A stretch of 64,000 nucleotides of DNA from the NCBI RefSeq assembly GCF_016545825.1, contig NC_052618.1, forward strand, positions 2,482,461 through 2,546,460, given 5' to 3'. A program made the position numbers and the translations under genes. Shown one piece after another: positions 1 to 10,924 of this stretch (positions are counted from its first letter, which is position 1; each line of letters opens with the position of its first letter). This DNA is from Eucalyptus grandis (taxonomy: Eukaryota; Streptophyta; Magnoliopsida; Myrtales; Myrtaceae). The notes below the pieces were generated by a model. That model searched no databases, was not told the DNA's origin, and was given only the letters and a program-made list of their open reading frames with translations.

Positions 1-740
1 TAGGATTATTTGGGTTAAGATAATATTTTAGTTTAAATTAGGATTTAGCTCAACCTAATTCCTAATATAAATTGAATAGGATCTTAATCTAGCTAGGTAA
101 TTTTCACATTTTACCTAATTTCGAATTTCATGAGAAATACAAAAAATGTCTTAGGATAAATTAGTTTTATTTTCTAGGATAGATCGCATTCTTTTAGGAA
201 AAAGAAAGAAAAAGAAAAAATGTCATATGCACGTCATTAGGATTAGATTCATGAAATGCATGCCATTTAGTGATTGTTGTTAGGTCTATTAATTAGAAAT
301 TGCATGTCATTAGAATTAGGTCATTTAGTTATATTGAATTGCATAAAACATGATTCTCATTAAATAAGTGAAAACAAAGAAAGAGGAATTACGTGTTAAT
401 TAGAAATCATATCTAGGATTGTTGATGTGGATTTTAATTTAACACTGCAGATGCTTTTATTGCTTTGAGGTAATTTCTGCATTATTTAATTGCTTTCTTA
501 GGTGTTAAATTGGTGGTTTGCGCACCCGCATGATAACCTCACATGTTATGGAAATAGATTTAAAATCAATTTAAGCTAACTGCAAAAGCATTTTTGAAAA
601 TAAAAGAGTGGTACCGAAAGAGCATTAGATAAATCTAGTGTAACCAAGTCCCTATAACTAGAGTCTCTGGTTCGTAAGAGTAAAGTAAAACTATCATTAC
701 TCTACTTGGGTTTCTAATCGACCCACCAAAAAATAGATTA
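1..740. other. AT-rich, LTR-like sequence without genes
   Basis: No coding frame of note is present. The stretch around 600-740 resembles the internal part of plant LTRs, but no element boundary can be placed because the window starts inside it. Confidence 0.4.
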
Positions 741-744
741 GTGG

Positions 745-1648
745 CGAATTGGTATGGGATTGGGAGAGCCCAAGTTAAGTCTAGGCTTAACAATCCATTA
801 CCCAAACCCTAGGTGGTTCACACCCGAAAATTTGGTCGCGACAACGCTTGATTTGTGGTGATATTCGTTACTATTCTCTCCACGAACATAAGTCACATTG
901 ACCAAATCACATAAATATGGAGTTCAATTTATTTTCTTATTCTGTCTATTCTATTAGTCAATTGCTTGTTTCCACTACAATTGATATCAAAGCCAGGCTT
1001 GGTAGAGTTGAAGTGAATCGATGGCTATTATTGACATCTGATTTTTAACTGACGCATCATATAAAATTTAAAATTTGAGATTAAGATTTTTTATTTCGAT
1101 AGAGCCTGTTTTTCAACTAAAAAGAGTCATTGAATACTTTGTTCAGCATTAGCACCACATTTTCCTTTCATTTCCAAATAAAATCTATCGGCATGTTAAG
1201 AATCTAAATATAAGTCACGAATTGGTATGGGATTGGGAGAGCCCGAGTTAAGTCTAGGCTTAACAATCCATTACCCAAACCCTAGGTGGTTCACACCCGA
1301 AAATTTGGTCGTGACAACGCTTGATTTGCGGTGATATTCATTACTATTCTCTCCACGAACACAAGTCACATTGACCAAATCACATAAATATGGAGTTCAA
1401 TTTATTTTCTTATTCTGTCTATTCTATTAGTCAATTGCTTGTTTCCACAATAATTGATATCAAAGCCAGGCTTGGTAGAGTTGAAGTGAATCGATGGCTA
1501 TTATTGACATTTGATTTTTAACTGACGCATCATATAAAATTTAAAATTTGAGATTAAGATTTTTGATTTTGATAGAGCCTATTTTTCAACTAAAAAGAGT
1601 CATTTAATACTTTGTCTAGCATTAGCACCACATTTTCCTTTCATTTTC
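745..1648. repeat. Direct tandem duplication of a ~430 bp LTR-like segment
   Basis: The segment starting at 745 (motif CGAATTGGTATGGGATTGGG) and ending near 1,177 is repeated almost word for word from 1,218 to about 1,648. The copies are separated by about 40 bp. Each copy contains a tRNA-Met primer-site-like string (TTGATATCAAAGCC, near 980 and 1,455), as found just inside the 5' LTR of copia elements. This suggests that the unit spans the end of an old LTR and its primer site, but no integrase or gag sequence follows. Confidence 0.8.
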
Positions 1649-1699
1649 ACCTTTACCTGAAAATTCAAAACGTTGACTTTTAAGTTTACTTTTTATCAC

Positions 1700-2258
1700 T
1701 TTACCTGATTTTTTTCTTTTATTTTTCGGGCTCGTAAAAATGATGTCTAGTATGGATAAACCACAATTTACCTGGTGGAGAATGGTCAAATCGGGGCCGT
1801 TAAGATATCGAGAATAGACAAAAGAATTAAGCCTATGCCTTTCGACTTACAAACCAAATCTAAGATGGCTCAGTTTGTAATTACAACATTGTATTTTGTT
1901 TTTTTTTTATTCACCTCATTGAGGATAAAAATGTTGGAGCTAACAATATAACTTAAAGGGAGGCGAATAGATTGTTTGAAAAACTCAAATAATTGAATTA
2001 ATAGGTAAGCGTTAATTTGAAAATAATTGAACTTATCATGTTACGGGATGCTCTTTTTCTTTTCTTTTTTTTTCTTTGGCTTGTAAAAGTGATGTCCATT
2101 GTGGATGGACCACAGTTTACTTGGTGGAGAATCTTTGAACTAGAGCCACAAATTTTGCCCGATGTACTAGTCATCATGCTCCCTCCCCGACAATACAAAC
2201 GCAAAGCCCATGATTAGCAATGTTTCCATGCATTACACGAACTAATTAAGGTACTTAG
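1700..2258. repeat. Tandem ~330 bp repeat, second copy split by the copia insertion
   Basis: A first copy runs from about 1,700 to 2,035. It contains a T-rich tract, a GTAAAAATGATGTC-like string, and then a GGTGGAGAATG box. A second copy starts near 2,045 and runs to the copia 5' LTR at 2,259. Its remainder resumes at 11,847 after the 3' LTR and ends near 12,030, with a matching T-tract, a TTGTTCACC box and an ATAACTTAA box. The copia element therefore landed inside the second copy. No coding capacity is visible. Confidence 0.65.
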
Positions 2259-3185
2259 TGTTGGAGAAATCTTCGTGAAGTGTTTTGAAGTTGACAAAAC
2301 GTTTCCATCAGTCTAGTCTGAAGGTCTCAGACTACGGTAGTTAAAGTCGAAGACTTCCGGACAGCCGAGACTCAAGACTCAAAGTCTATCCTCATTGACA
2401 GATCTCTAATCCGTTGAAGAAAGGTTATCCGGCTGGATGTTTTGTTCAGGATTTAACCTTATCATCTGGAGAAGATCTCGTGGTTGGAGAAGACGTATCA
2501 GAATCCTTTGATTGATCAAGATTGATTCAATGACTGAAGATTCGATGATTGTCTAAATATTATTGGAAGGTTCTACTTATGGAAACCGAGATCCTGATTG
2601 TATGGGCGAACGGGTTGATGGGCTATCAACACGTTCCTTTAATAGCTCGAACAATCTTCCTAATTGATTCCGTCCAACGGGTAGATTGGAGGAATTCCTT
2701 TGGTAAGTGCCAACGGGTATGATGGCATAAAGGAGTATATAAGGAAGACGTTCTTAGTTGTTCGAGGTGTGCGCGATAGAAGAATTCCAAAGTCCGAAGC
2801 TCCTATTTGTTTAGATAAATCCTTTGAGTGAACACTTGTATACAAAAAGAGAGTCTATATTTGTGAGAGACCTTGAGGAGGTGTGGTAAAACATCTACAC
2901 TGTGGAATCAAGGCAAAGCTGTGCTGTAACTTCTCTTTTGATCATAGTGAAATCCAGCCGGTGGGCTGTCAGTGTGGAAGAGTGGACGTAGGCTTGGAAT
3001 AAGCCGAACCACTATAAATCCTGTGTTCAATTTTCTCTTCCTCACTCTCTCTACCTCAATCGTATTTCATTTTGTTAATTAAGAGAGAATTTACTTTCTA
3101 TCATATGTTAAGAATCGCTTCCGTATATCGATAAATTGTTTAGGCACCTATTCACCCCCTCTAGGTACTCATACTAGCAATATCA
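2259..3185 (+). repeat. 5' LTR of the copia element
   Basis: This 927 bp LTR starts TGTTGG and ends TATCA. A likely TATA region (GAGTATATAAGG) lies at about 2,732-2,744, upstream of the presumed transcript start. It differs from the 3' LTR by a modest number of substitutions and short indels. Four of these, within the first ~250 bp, are a single base present or absent between a C and a G. Confidence 0.95.
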
Positions 3186-3187
3186 AT

Positions 3188-3200
3188 TGGTATCGAGCAC
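3188..3200 (+). promoter_or_regulatory. Primer-binding site (initiator tRNA-Met type)
   Basis: TGGTATCGAGCAC lies two bases after the 5' LTR. It resembles the complement of the 3' end of plant initiator tRNA-Met (TGGTATCAGAGC...) and is one base short of it: CAGAG reads CGAG. That is the same CAG-to-CG change seen elsewhere in the element. Confidence 0.8.
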
Positions 3201-3247
3201 TGTGTACTTACTTTATTTGAAGTGTTTTACTTCATAGTAAAATATCC

Positions 3248-4955
3248 ATGGCTAGTATGCTAGCACCAGGGCTGATGGAAGGGCAAAGCAATACCAGACC
3301 ACCCTACTTTGATGGAAATGATTACAATATCTGGAAGAACAAGATGAAAGCTTTCCTACGATCAAAGGATCCTCTGGAATGGGACGTTGTAGAAAAAGGA
3401 ATTACTCCTACCACTTGCATCGTCTCGAAAGAGGAAAAGAAACTGAAGAAACCAGCGGAATGTCTCGGGAAGAAATAATCAAGAGACAAACACTCGATGC
3501 AAAAGCAATTTACTCCTTATATTGTGCTTTATCACCAACTGAATATAATAGAATATCTTCTTGTGGTACAGCAAAAGAAGTTTGGGACAGATTGCATATC
3601 ACCTATGAAGGAACAGATCGAGTGAAGGAAACAAGAATCAACATTCTTCTCGGTCAATACGAAGCCTTGAGAATGAAACCGGGAGAATCAATATCGACAT
3701 GTTTAGTCGTTTTACAGATATTGTGAATGGTCTTGAAAATCAAGGTCAACCAACTTCTGATCCCATGAAGGTAAACAAGCTCTTTGCGTGGACTCTCCGA
3801 GGATTGGAATCACATAAAGACTTCGATAAGAGAGACGCAGAGAATCATGCCACTATCTGTCGACGAGCTGATTGGAACTCTTCAGTCCTATGAAGTGGAA
3901 AGGATCAATGAAGATGAAGATCCAAAAGGTAAGAAATCCATTGCATTAAAATCAAATGATGATTCTGATGATACAGATTCTGAAGATGATATGGACGATG
4001 AGGAGCTTGCTCTCATGATAAGAAGATTCAAAAACTAAATAGAAAAGGAAGAAGGTTCAACTCAAAGAAACAAAGCTTTCAAAGACAGCGAGACCAAGTC
4101 TGTTGATGATGAGGAACCAAATAAAGATGTAGTCTGCTTTGAATGCAAGAAAAAGGGACACATCAGACCCAACTGTCCTCTTCTGAAGAAGAAGAGAGGA
4201 AAAGCTGAAAAATTTCGAAAAGCTCTCAAAGCCGAAACCTGGAGTGATACTGAGTGTGAAGAAAGTGATAATGAATATGCCAATCTATGTCGATGGCACA
4301 ATCGGACTCGAGACTCTAGATCGGACTCAGGATCAGACTCAGGACAGTGAATTTGAGGCAAGTGATTTTAAAATTCCTGTCAAAGTTTCTAAATATATTG
4401 ATGAACTATGCTTTAGTCTTAAGACTTCTCTCAAAAGAATTTCCGAACTGAAAAAAGAAAACTCAGCTCTAAAACAAAAGGAAAATGTTTTAGCAAAAAG
4501 AGTTAAAAGTCTAGACTTGTCTGTTTCCAATCTTAAAGAAAATGAAGATAATCTTTTAAAAGAAAATGCTTTTTAAAAACAGACTTATCAAATATATCAA
4601 AGAAATTTTCTATAGGGTCTGAAAAACTTGAGAAAATTCTTTCGGACAAAGACCTTACTTCAATAAGTCTGGTCTAGGTATGACAGAAGAAACAATTCCC
4701 TTGATTGATTTTCCTAAAGTAAAAGAAAGAATTAAGAAAAGACTCTCGAGTGAGGTTTACAAAAATCACTTCAAGAAAGTTTTTGTAAAACCTGTAGGTA
4801 GAAATGCTCTCAGATGTTCTAAGTGCAACAAACCGGATCACTTTGAAAAAGAGTGTCCTATGGTATGGAAACCTGTTAAGAAAGTATGGGCTAATACTGT
4901 TTATCTTACTAACACCAAAGGACCCAAGAAAATTTGGGTACCAAAGAAAGCTTGA
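3248..4955 (+). pseudogene. gag: Copia gag polyprotein, frame-broken, with two CCHC zinc knuckles
   Basis: Gag is the nucleocapsid/capsid part that packages the element RNA. The first Met (3,248) opens a MASMLAPG start, then a YFDGNDYNIWKNKM motif typical of copia gag (UBN2-like) N-termini. Reading continues in other frames through a GTAKEVWDRL motif and the DWNHIKTSIR region to an acidic stretch near 4,000. A CCHC knuckle, CFECKKKGHIRPNC, sits at about 4,139-4,180. A Lys/Glu/Leu-rich segment likely to be coiled coil follows (4,380-4,570), then a second CCHC, CSKCNKPDHFEKEC, at about 4,816-4,857. Frame changes occur near 3,456, 3,695, 4,036 (A-run), 4,291 and 4,575. Several fit loss of one base between C and G. 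The protein is recognisable throughout but not translatable as one frame. Confidence 0.9.
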
Positions 4956-5360
4956 GACTTTATTTTAAATGCGGGTCTCCGTCAAGAAACGAGGTAAAGT
5001 GGTATCTTGACAGCGGATGCTCAAGACACATGACAGGGAGACTCAAATTGCTTTATAAAGATTGCTCAAGTAAATGGTGGAAAAGTTTCATTTGGAGGAA
5101 ACAACAAAAAGGAAGTATTGTGGGATTTGGAACCGTGAAAATTGGAACTCTCACAATAAGTAATGTTTCCTTAGTGGAAGGACTCAATTACAATCTTCTC
5201 AGCATTAGTCAATTGTGTGATACTTTTGGTTTCAAGATCTTCTTTCAAGAAGGAACATGTTACGGAATCGGTAAAGACTCTACTCAGTCTTTCATGGGTC
5301 GAAGACATGGAAATATCTATCTTCCGGATGTGAAACCAAATGAATCGCAATGCCTTATCT
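4955..5360 (+). pseudogene. Copia aspartic protease region
   Basis: Retropepsin cleaves the Gag-Pol polyprotein. The active-site region WYLDSGCSRHMTG (about 4,999-5,037) carries the copia-type D-S-G triad. It is followed by GSIVGFGTVKIG (5,111 onwards) and the NLLSISQLCD motif that ends the protease domain in this superfamily. A short run around 5,060-5,105 is read in a wrong frame and then recovers, so two compensating indels are likely. Confidence 0.9.
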
Positions 5361-6180
5361 CAATTCAAGACGAAGCAAGCTTATGGCACAAAAGCTTGGT
5401 CATGTCAACATGAAGCAATTAGCCAAAATCTCTTCAAAACAGCTTGTTCGAGGACTACCCCAGTTGCCATACCAAAAGACTGATTCATGCACTCCATTTA
5501 TTCTGGGAAAGCAGGTAAGAAATTCTTTTAAGCCAATAAATCATGTCTCTACTAATCATGTACTACGGTTGCTGCATATGGATCTCTTCGGACCAACCGA
5601 ACTTCAGTATTGGGGTAAGAAGTATTGCCTAGTAATTGTTGATGATTACTCCCGTTTTACTTGGGTATATTTCCTTGCAAGTAAGTCCGAAACCTTTTCG
5701 TATTTTGAAAAATTTGCTAAAAAGGTTCAAAATGAAAAGGATGTGTTATCTCTACTATAAGAACAGATCATTGAGGTGAGTTTGAAAATCAAGATTTTAC
5801 AAAATTCTGTGATGAATCTGGCTTTAAGCATGTGTTCTCCTCTCCATATACTCCTCCGCAAAATGGAGTTATGGAAAGAAATAACAGATCTCTTCAAGAA
5901 ATGGCTAGAACTCTTTTAATTGAAAGTAAAATTTCTTCTCGATTTTGGGCTGAAGCTGTTTCAACAGCATGCTATATCATCAATAGAGTCTTCTTAAGAT
6001 CTATTCTTCGAAAACCCCTTATGAGTTATTCAAAGAAAAGAAGCCTATTGTTTCATACTTTCATGTATTTGGTTGTAAATGTTTTATATTGAAAAATGCA
6101 AAAGATCGAGTTGGTAAGTTTGAAGAAAGATCGATGAAGGTATCTTCCTTGGATATTCTACATCAAGCAAAGCTTACGAG
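5360..6180 (+). pseudogene. Copia integrase with GAG-pre-integrase zinc domain
   Basis: Integrase inserts the cDNA into the genome. The pre-integrase His-Cys part is at 5,384-5,520 (LWHK...HVN, then a paired-Cys region whose second Cys is unclear). The core shows its first Asp in LHMDLFGP (about 5,572), then DDYSRFTWV. The second acidic site (RTDH-like, near 5,762) is out of frame. The catalytic Glu region NGVMERNNRSLQEMA is at 5,858-5,905, followed by FWAEAVSTACYIINR. Frames break at about 5,395, 5,745 and 6,030-6,140. The same domain occurs antisense at 20.3-21.6 kb. Confidence 0.92.
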
Positions 6181-6429
6181 TCTATAACAAGAAGAGTCGA
6201 TCGTGGAGGAGTCAATGAATGTCAAATTTCAAGACTCAACGCAAGATGAATCAAGTCGAGACTCATCAAGAAGAGTCTGAACACGCCCTGCACCCTCCAA
6301 AGTCTACAACTCAAGAAGCATCTCGGACTGGAAAACCAGCATCGGGTTGTTAGTGAAGATCCAAATAAAGAAAGAGATCATCATCCAGACAAATCAACAA
6401 GTAACTGGAAACATAAGTCCAGTCATCCC

Positions 6430-7345
6430 AAAGATCTTATAATTGGCGAAATTAATGAAGGAATTCGCACCAGATCCAAAAGGCGAGAAGAGTCTAGTGC
6501 TGTGGCACTCGTTTCTGAAATTGAACCAAAGAGCATAGAAGAAGCTTTATCTGATGAAAGCTGGATTGAAGCTATGCAAGAAGAGCTTAGACGGTTCAGC
6601 ATAAATGATGTCTGGGAATTGACATCCAAACCAAAAAGGTAAAACTGTTATTGGAGCTAAATGGGTGTTCAGAAACAAGATGAACGAGAAAGGAAAAGTC
6701 GTACGAAATAAAGCAAGACTCGTGGCCAAGGGATATACGCAAGAAGAAGGAATAGACTATGATGAGACTTACGCTCCAAAGGCAAGGTTAGAAGCTATTC
6801 GACTATTACTTGCGTTTGCTTGTTATAAGAATTTCAGGTTATTCCAAATGGACGTCAAAAGCGCCTTCCTAAATGGATTTATCCATGAGGAAGTTTATGT
6901 GGAACAACCACCAGGGTTTGAAGACCCAAAGAAGCCGGACTCGGTCTTCGGGACCGAAAAGGCTTTGTATGGTTTAAAGCAAGCACCTCGGGGTTGGTAC
7001 GACGATTAAGTAAGTTCCTAATACAAAATGGTTTTGTCAAAGGTAAAGTAGATCCGACTTTATTTATCAAGAAGGAAAACAAAAGTTTCTTACTTGTTCA
7101 AATATATGTGGATGATATTATTTTGGATCCTCTAATGAAAGTCTGTGCAAGAAATTTTCAAAGTCTATGCGAGGATGAGTTTGAAATGAGTATGATGGGA
7201 GAGTTAACATTCTTTCTTGGTCTTCAAGTAAAACAATTGAAGGAAGGAACTTTTATTTATCAAGAAAAATATGTTAATGATCTTGTCAAAAGGTTTGGAC
7301 TGGAAAAGTGCAAAAGACCGACATACCAATGTCAAGTTCTTTAAA
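6430..7345 (+). pseudogene. Copia reverse transcriptase (RVT_2)
   Basis: RT copies the element RNA into DNA. Conserved strings appear in order: LIIGEINEGIRTRSK (linker before RT), [29 protein letters not shown] (6,709-6,768), [11 protein letters not shown] (catalytic Asp, about 6,848-6,880), [24 protein letters not shown], and the second catalytic box YVDDII (about 7,108-7,125). The frame breaks near 6,640, 7,008 and 7,330. Upstream (6,215-6,430) lies a poorly conserved linker. Confidence 0.93.
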
Positions 7346-8034
7346 GATAGACAAAGATGAAGAAGGGAAGAAAGTTGATCAAAAGCTGTACAGGGAGCAT
7401 TATTGGATCACTTCTTTATCTTACTGCCTCTAGACCTGATATTTTGTTGAGTGTTTGCATCTGTGCTAGGTTTCAATCAGATCCTAGAGAATCTCATCTT
7501 AGTGCTGCGAAACGCATCATTAAATACGTCGCTTCATCATCAAGCATCGGTCTTTGGTATCCTAAGAAGGGAGACTTTAATCTTCCGGATATTCGAGATG
7601 CGATCTGGCCGGTTGCGAGTTGATAGAAAGAGCACTTCAGAACTTGCTAGTTGCTTGGAAGCAGGGGCTGTCTTGGTTTTCAAGGAAACAAAGCACCGTG
7701 TCTCTTTCAACAACGAAGCGAGTATGTAGCTCTTGGAAGCTGCTGTTCGCAAATTCTATGGATAAAACAACAGCTAAGAGATTTTGAAATTGAAGACTCA
7801 TGCACGGAGATTAATTGCGACAACACCAGCGCTATCAACCTCACCAAAAATCCAATTCTCCACTCAAGAGCAAAGCATATAGAGATTCGACATCACTTTA
7901 TTAGAGATCATGTTCAAAATGGAGATGTCTCAATTCAATTTGTTGACTCAAAGAATCAACTGCGGCTGATATACTCACAAAGCCTTTGGAGAAAAATCAA
8001 TTTGAGTCTATACGGTCCAGACTCAACATTTTGA
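7345..8034 (+). pseudogene. Copia RNase H domain and pol C-terminus
   Basis: RNase H removes the RNA template. GSLLYLTASRPDI (7,400-7,440) is the RT-RNase H connector. The DADLAG box near 7,590-7,610 and the TTEAEY box near 7,708-7,725 are both recognisable only if single bases are assumed missing between C and G. CDNTSAINL (7,818 onwards), HSRAKHIEIRHHFIRDHV and the ADILTKPL box (about 7,962-7,985, out of frame) close the polyprotein. Pol ends close to 8,034. Confidence 0.92.
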
Positions 8035-8411
8035 GGTATGAGGATATCAAAGTCTAAAGACTTTCGACTCGGAGCTTACAAGACTTTATCTACGATCTTG
8101 GCTCGACCTTCGGTATAAGTCTTTCTCTCTCCAATCTTATCTTGAAAAGGTATGATCATAAGACCGTGTTTAAATTGTTGCTATATTTAATTAACGTAAA
8201 TATTGCATCGATTCATTTTCAAAAGGAAGTTATTTTTGAAATAGCTATTTTTGCGGATAAAGACAGTTATTTTGAAAATGCATATTTTTATTTCCTTTGT
8301 GACGGTTCGTTTACTCTTTTTTTTAACCGATTGTGCACTGTTGATTCCTCTTCACTTTTCTATTCACTTTTCTCTCAAAAATCCTAGAAAGCATCGATCC
8401 TCCATTCCCGT
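8035..8411 (+). other. Non-coding spacer between pol and the 3' extra ORF
   Basis: The spacer is T-rich and has no conserved coding. It may hold signals for expressing the downstream region, but no motif is clear enough to name. Confidence 0.4.
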
Positions 8412-10411
8412 TTGTCTTCTTCGCTCAATCTTCAAAAAGTTGTCATCTTTTCTGGAAAGTCAAGCAAGGAATCTTCCAAACACCGAGAAAGATGTCATCT
8501 TCACGAAAGTCCTCAAGAATCGCAAGCGGGGGACCACGAGAGAATGAGTGAGGGGCCTACGCACTTCGATCTTACTGAAGATGAAGTTACTCCGGATCGC
8601 AACCGAGCCCACAACATTCTCAGCAGCGTCATTCTCCACCATCTAGTCCTCAAGGCGTTGTTCATCAGCATCGGAAGAAATCATCGAGGATGCGGACCCG
8701 TAAGAGTTCAAAAGCCCGCTTTTATTTACAAGCTATATCGTGCCTTAAAAGGAATTCGTACTCCTTTGAACTATGTTGATGAGTTTCTTAGAGACAAAGG
8801 ATATAAGAACGAGTATATCTTTCTGCGAAAAATGGAAAGTTTGGGAATCGCTCGTAAAGGGGTGGCTGAGGAAACCCTTGCGAATATCCCAAGTGATCCT
8901 CGTGACTGGGGACCGAATCCTATAGATGGGAATGACGATGAGAATCTGTTCAGTCTATTTCAACCGAAAATGGGTATTGCGGCTGAAATTCAAGGAAAAA
9001 TGGGAGATTTGTTCAGATCAAAGGAACAAAAGGATCTGTACTCAAAATTGTTGAAGCGTGGGGTAATAAACCCTAGGAGTGTGGACTTTGATTTTCTGGA
9101 TGCTGTGAAAGTGAACTTGAGGGAAAAGTTCAGTTATCTTCAACTTGAAAAGTTTTGCTCTGACTCAACTGAGGCTTATGCTGAATTGACTGCATATTTC
9201 TATTCAAATCTTAGCTTTTTGGATGCGAATAGATTCTCCTTCAGCGTTAAAGAACAAGACTATGTTGTGGATATGAATATCTTTGGCGAGATGTGTTAGA
9301 AGTTGAGAGAGGCGGATATCAACCAATCAAAGTTTCCATTGCTCGGGCCACACTTGAACGGGTGAAGGACGGGAGAACAGATGAGAAGATCACCTACTCA
9401 TGGATGAATGCATTCAACATCTTGCTTCACAAGATTGTGATCAATTGCCTTCGGCCGAAATCAACTTCCAAAACTGATGTTTCAAGCTCTGAGGCAAAGT
9501 TGATGTATGCCATCCTCTGTGGAAAGAAGTTTTCTCTCCCTCATACTGTTATGTTTCACATGTATAGAGCAAATGATGAAGGACGAGAGGTCAACTCCCT
9601 TACCCAAGCCTTGTTACGAAGTTATTCGGACATCTGAATATTCAGCCTCCGCAAATCTTTTGTGTTCGATCATGCGATCATATGGTGGTAGGACTGAAAA
9701 TGGTGACCAAAATGCGTCTGAAGGAACTGAGCAAGGAATTGGAGAAATTCAAGGAGAAGACTCTTGCCAAATCTCATCAACTCTCTTCTGCTGCTAAGAG
9801 AAAAGGGAAGGAGCCCATGGCTGCTCCATCAAAGAGAAGAAGAGCTCTCCTCGTTGAGGATGAAGATGATGACGAAGACATCACCATCTCTGCAATGGCT
9901 TTGAAGAATTTAAGTCGTCTGTTCCCACGAAAGAATCGAACAAAAGACGAAAGAAGCGAGAGGAGAAGGAAGAAGAAGAAAGAGAAGCAGCAAGAAGAAG
10001 AGAGGAAGAAAGACTGAAGAAGAAAGAAGAGAAGAAGGAGAACCTGAGGAAATCTCTTCTCCACCTGTAGGCATGGAAACAGGGGGAGATCAGGAGAAAG
10101 GAGTGACGTCTTCATATCCTGATGCAAGTGAAGGAGTCAGTCGCTCGCCTGCAGACCCAGAAGATGTTTATGCATCTCAATTTCCAGAGGAAGGTCATGA
10201 AGCTTCATCGCCAAACCTGCGAGATTATGCTGATCCACCATCGTCTGCTTTTACTCCACCAGATCGAGCCGAAGCAAGTACTCGGGCCGATAATGGAGTA
10301 GATTTTCGCAGAATCTTGGATATTCTCTTGGAAATGCGAGGTCAAATTTATGCCTTGGGATGCGAAGTTCAAAGTTTGAAGAATGAAAGTCAAGCTTCTT
10401 CTGTTCATTGA
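8412..10411 (+). pseudogene. Extra 3' coding region of the copia element (putative plant transposon protein-like)
   Basis: A sense-strand coding region lies between pol and the 3' LTR, in four frames (8,412-9,299; 9,293-9,637; 9,650-10,017; 10,073-10,411) that join after assumed single-base breaks. The N-terminal part (residues ~80-290) contains LYSKLLKRGVINPRSVDF and EAYAELTAYFYSNLSF. The next part has WMNAFNILLHKIVINCLRPK and SSEAKLMYAILCGKKF. The pattern (a Y-x-N-L strand, a W-x-x-x-L-x-x-x-I-x-x-C-L-R-P helix, then L-x-Y-A-I-L-x-G) resembles the domain called 'putative plant transposon protein' in plant LTR elements; this is from memory. The C-terminal third is acidic then highly basic and probably coiled coil. 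No signal peptide or membrane segment is seen, so an envelope role is not supported. Its function is unknown. Confidence 0.75.
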
Positions 10412-10570
10412 ATGATAAGATGCAAGCCCTCTCTATTCGAATCAGGCCAATGCTAAGAGTGAGGAGGTTGTACAGGCTGAAGGAAGACTTTAAAAGGCTG
10501 GAAGGCATCATTCGATCTATGGAAGATTTCCAGCTTGTCCGCATTCCCAAGACTTCATCTCATCCTTTTT

Positions 10571-10592
10571 AATGATGACAAAAAGGGGAGAG
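10571..10592 (+). promoter_or_regulatory. Upstream polypurine-tract-like motif
   Basis: ATGATGACAAAAAGGGGAGAGA, just after the extra coding region and 330 bp before the true PPT, copies the core A5G4-5AGA of the terminal tract. Repeated PPT-like motifs upstream of the 3' LTR are a described trait of Sireviruses. Confidence 0.65.
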
Positions 10593-10910
10593 ATGCATGA
10601 TTTGATCAAAAACTTTCAATCTTTTTTTAACTGTTTGTTGGATTGTGTTGTTGTTTAACTATTTTTGACAGACTTTGACTTTGTTTTGTGTCGGATGAGA
10701 ACCGAACTAGACTTGGACTTGACTGCTTCTATTAACAAGTATTGATATCTTATGGATGGTTTTATTATATACTAGACTAACCTATTTTCTGTGGTTGCAG
10801 ATTCTAGTGTTAATCTTTTAGCCATTCATCTCTATAAGATATGCATATGTGTTTGAGAAATGTTTTGCGGTCAAAGTTATCCAAATCTGCGGGAAGGTTT
10901 TGTCACCATC

Positions 10911-10924
10911 AAAAAGGGGGAGAT
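10911..10924 (+). promoter_or_regulatory. Polypurine tract
   Basis: AAAAAGGGGGAGAT lies directly against the 3' LTR (TGTTGG at 10,925), the position required for plus-strand priming. Confidence 0.9.

Noticed and set aside
8412..10411. Envelope protein of the copia element
   Set aside because: No signal peptide, transmembrane helix or fusion-type segment is visible. The central motifs fit a cytoplasmic or nuclear transposon-associated protein better.
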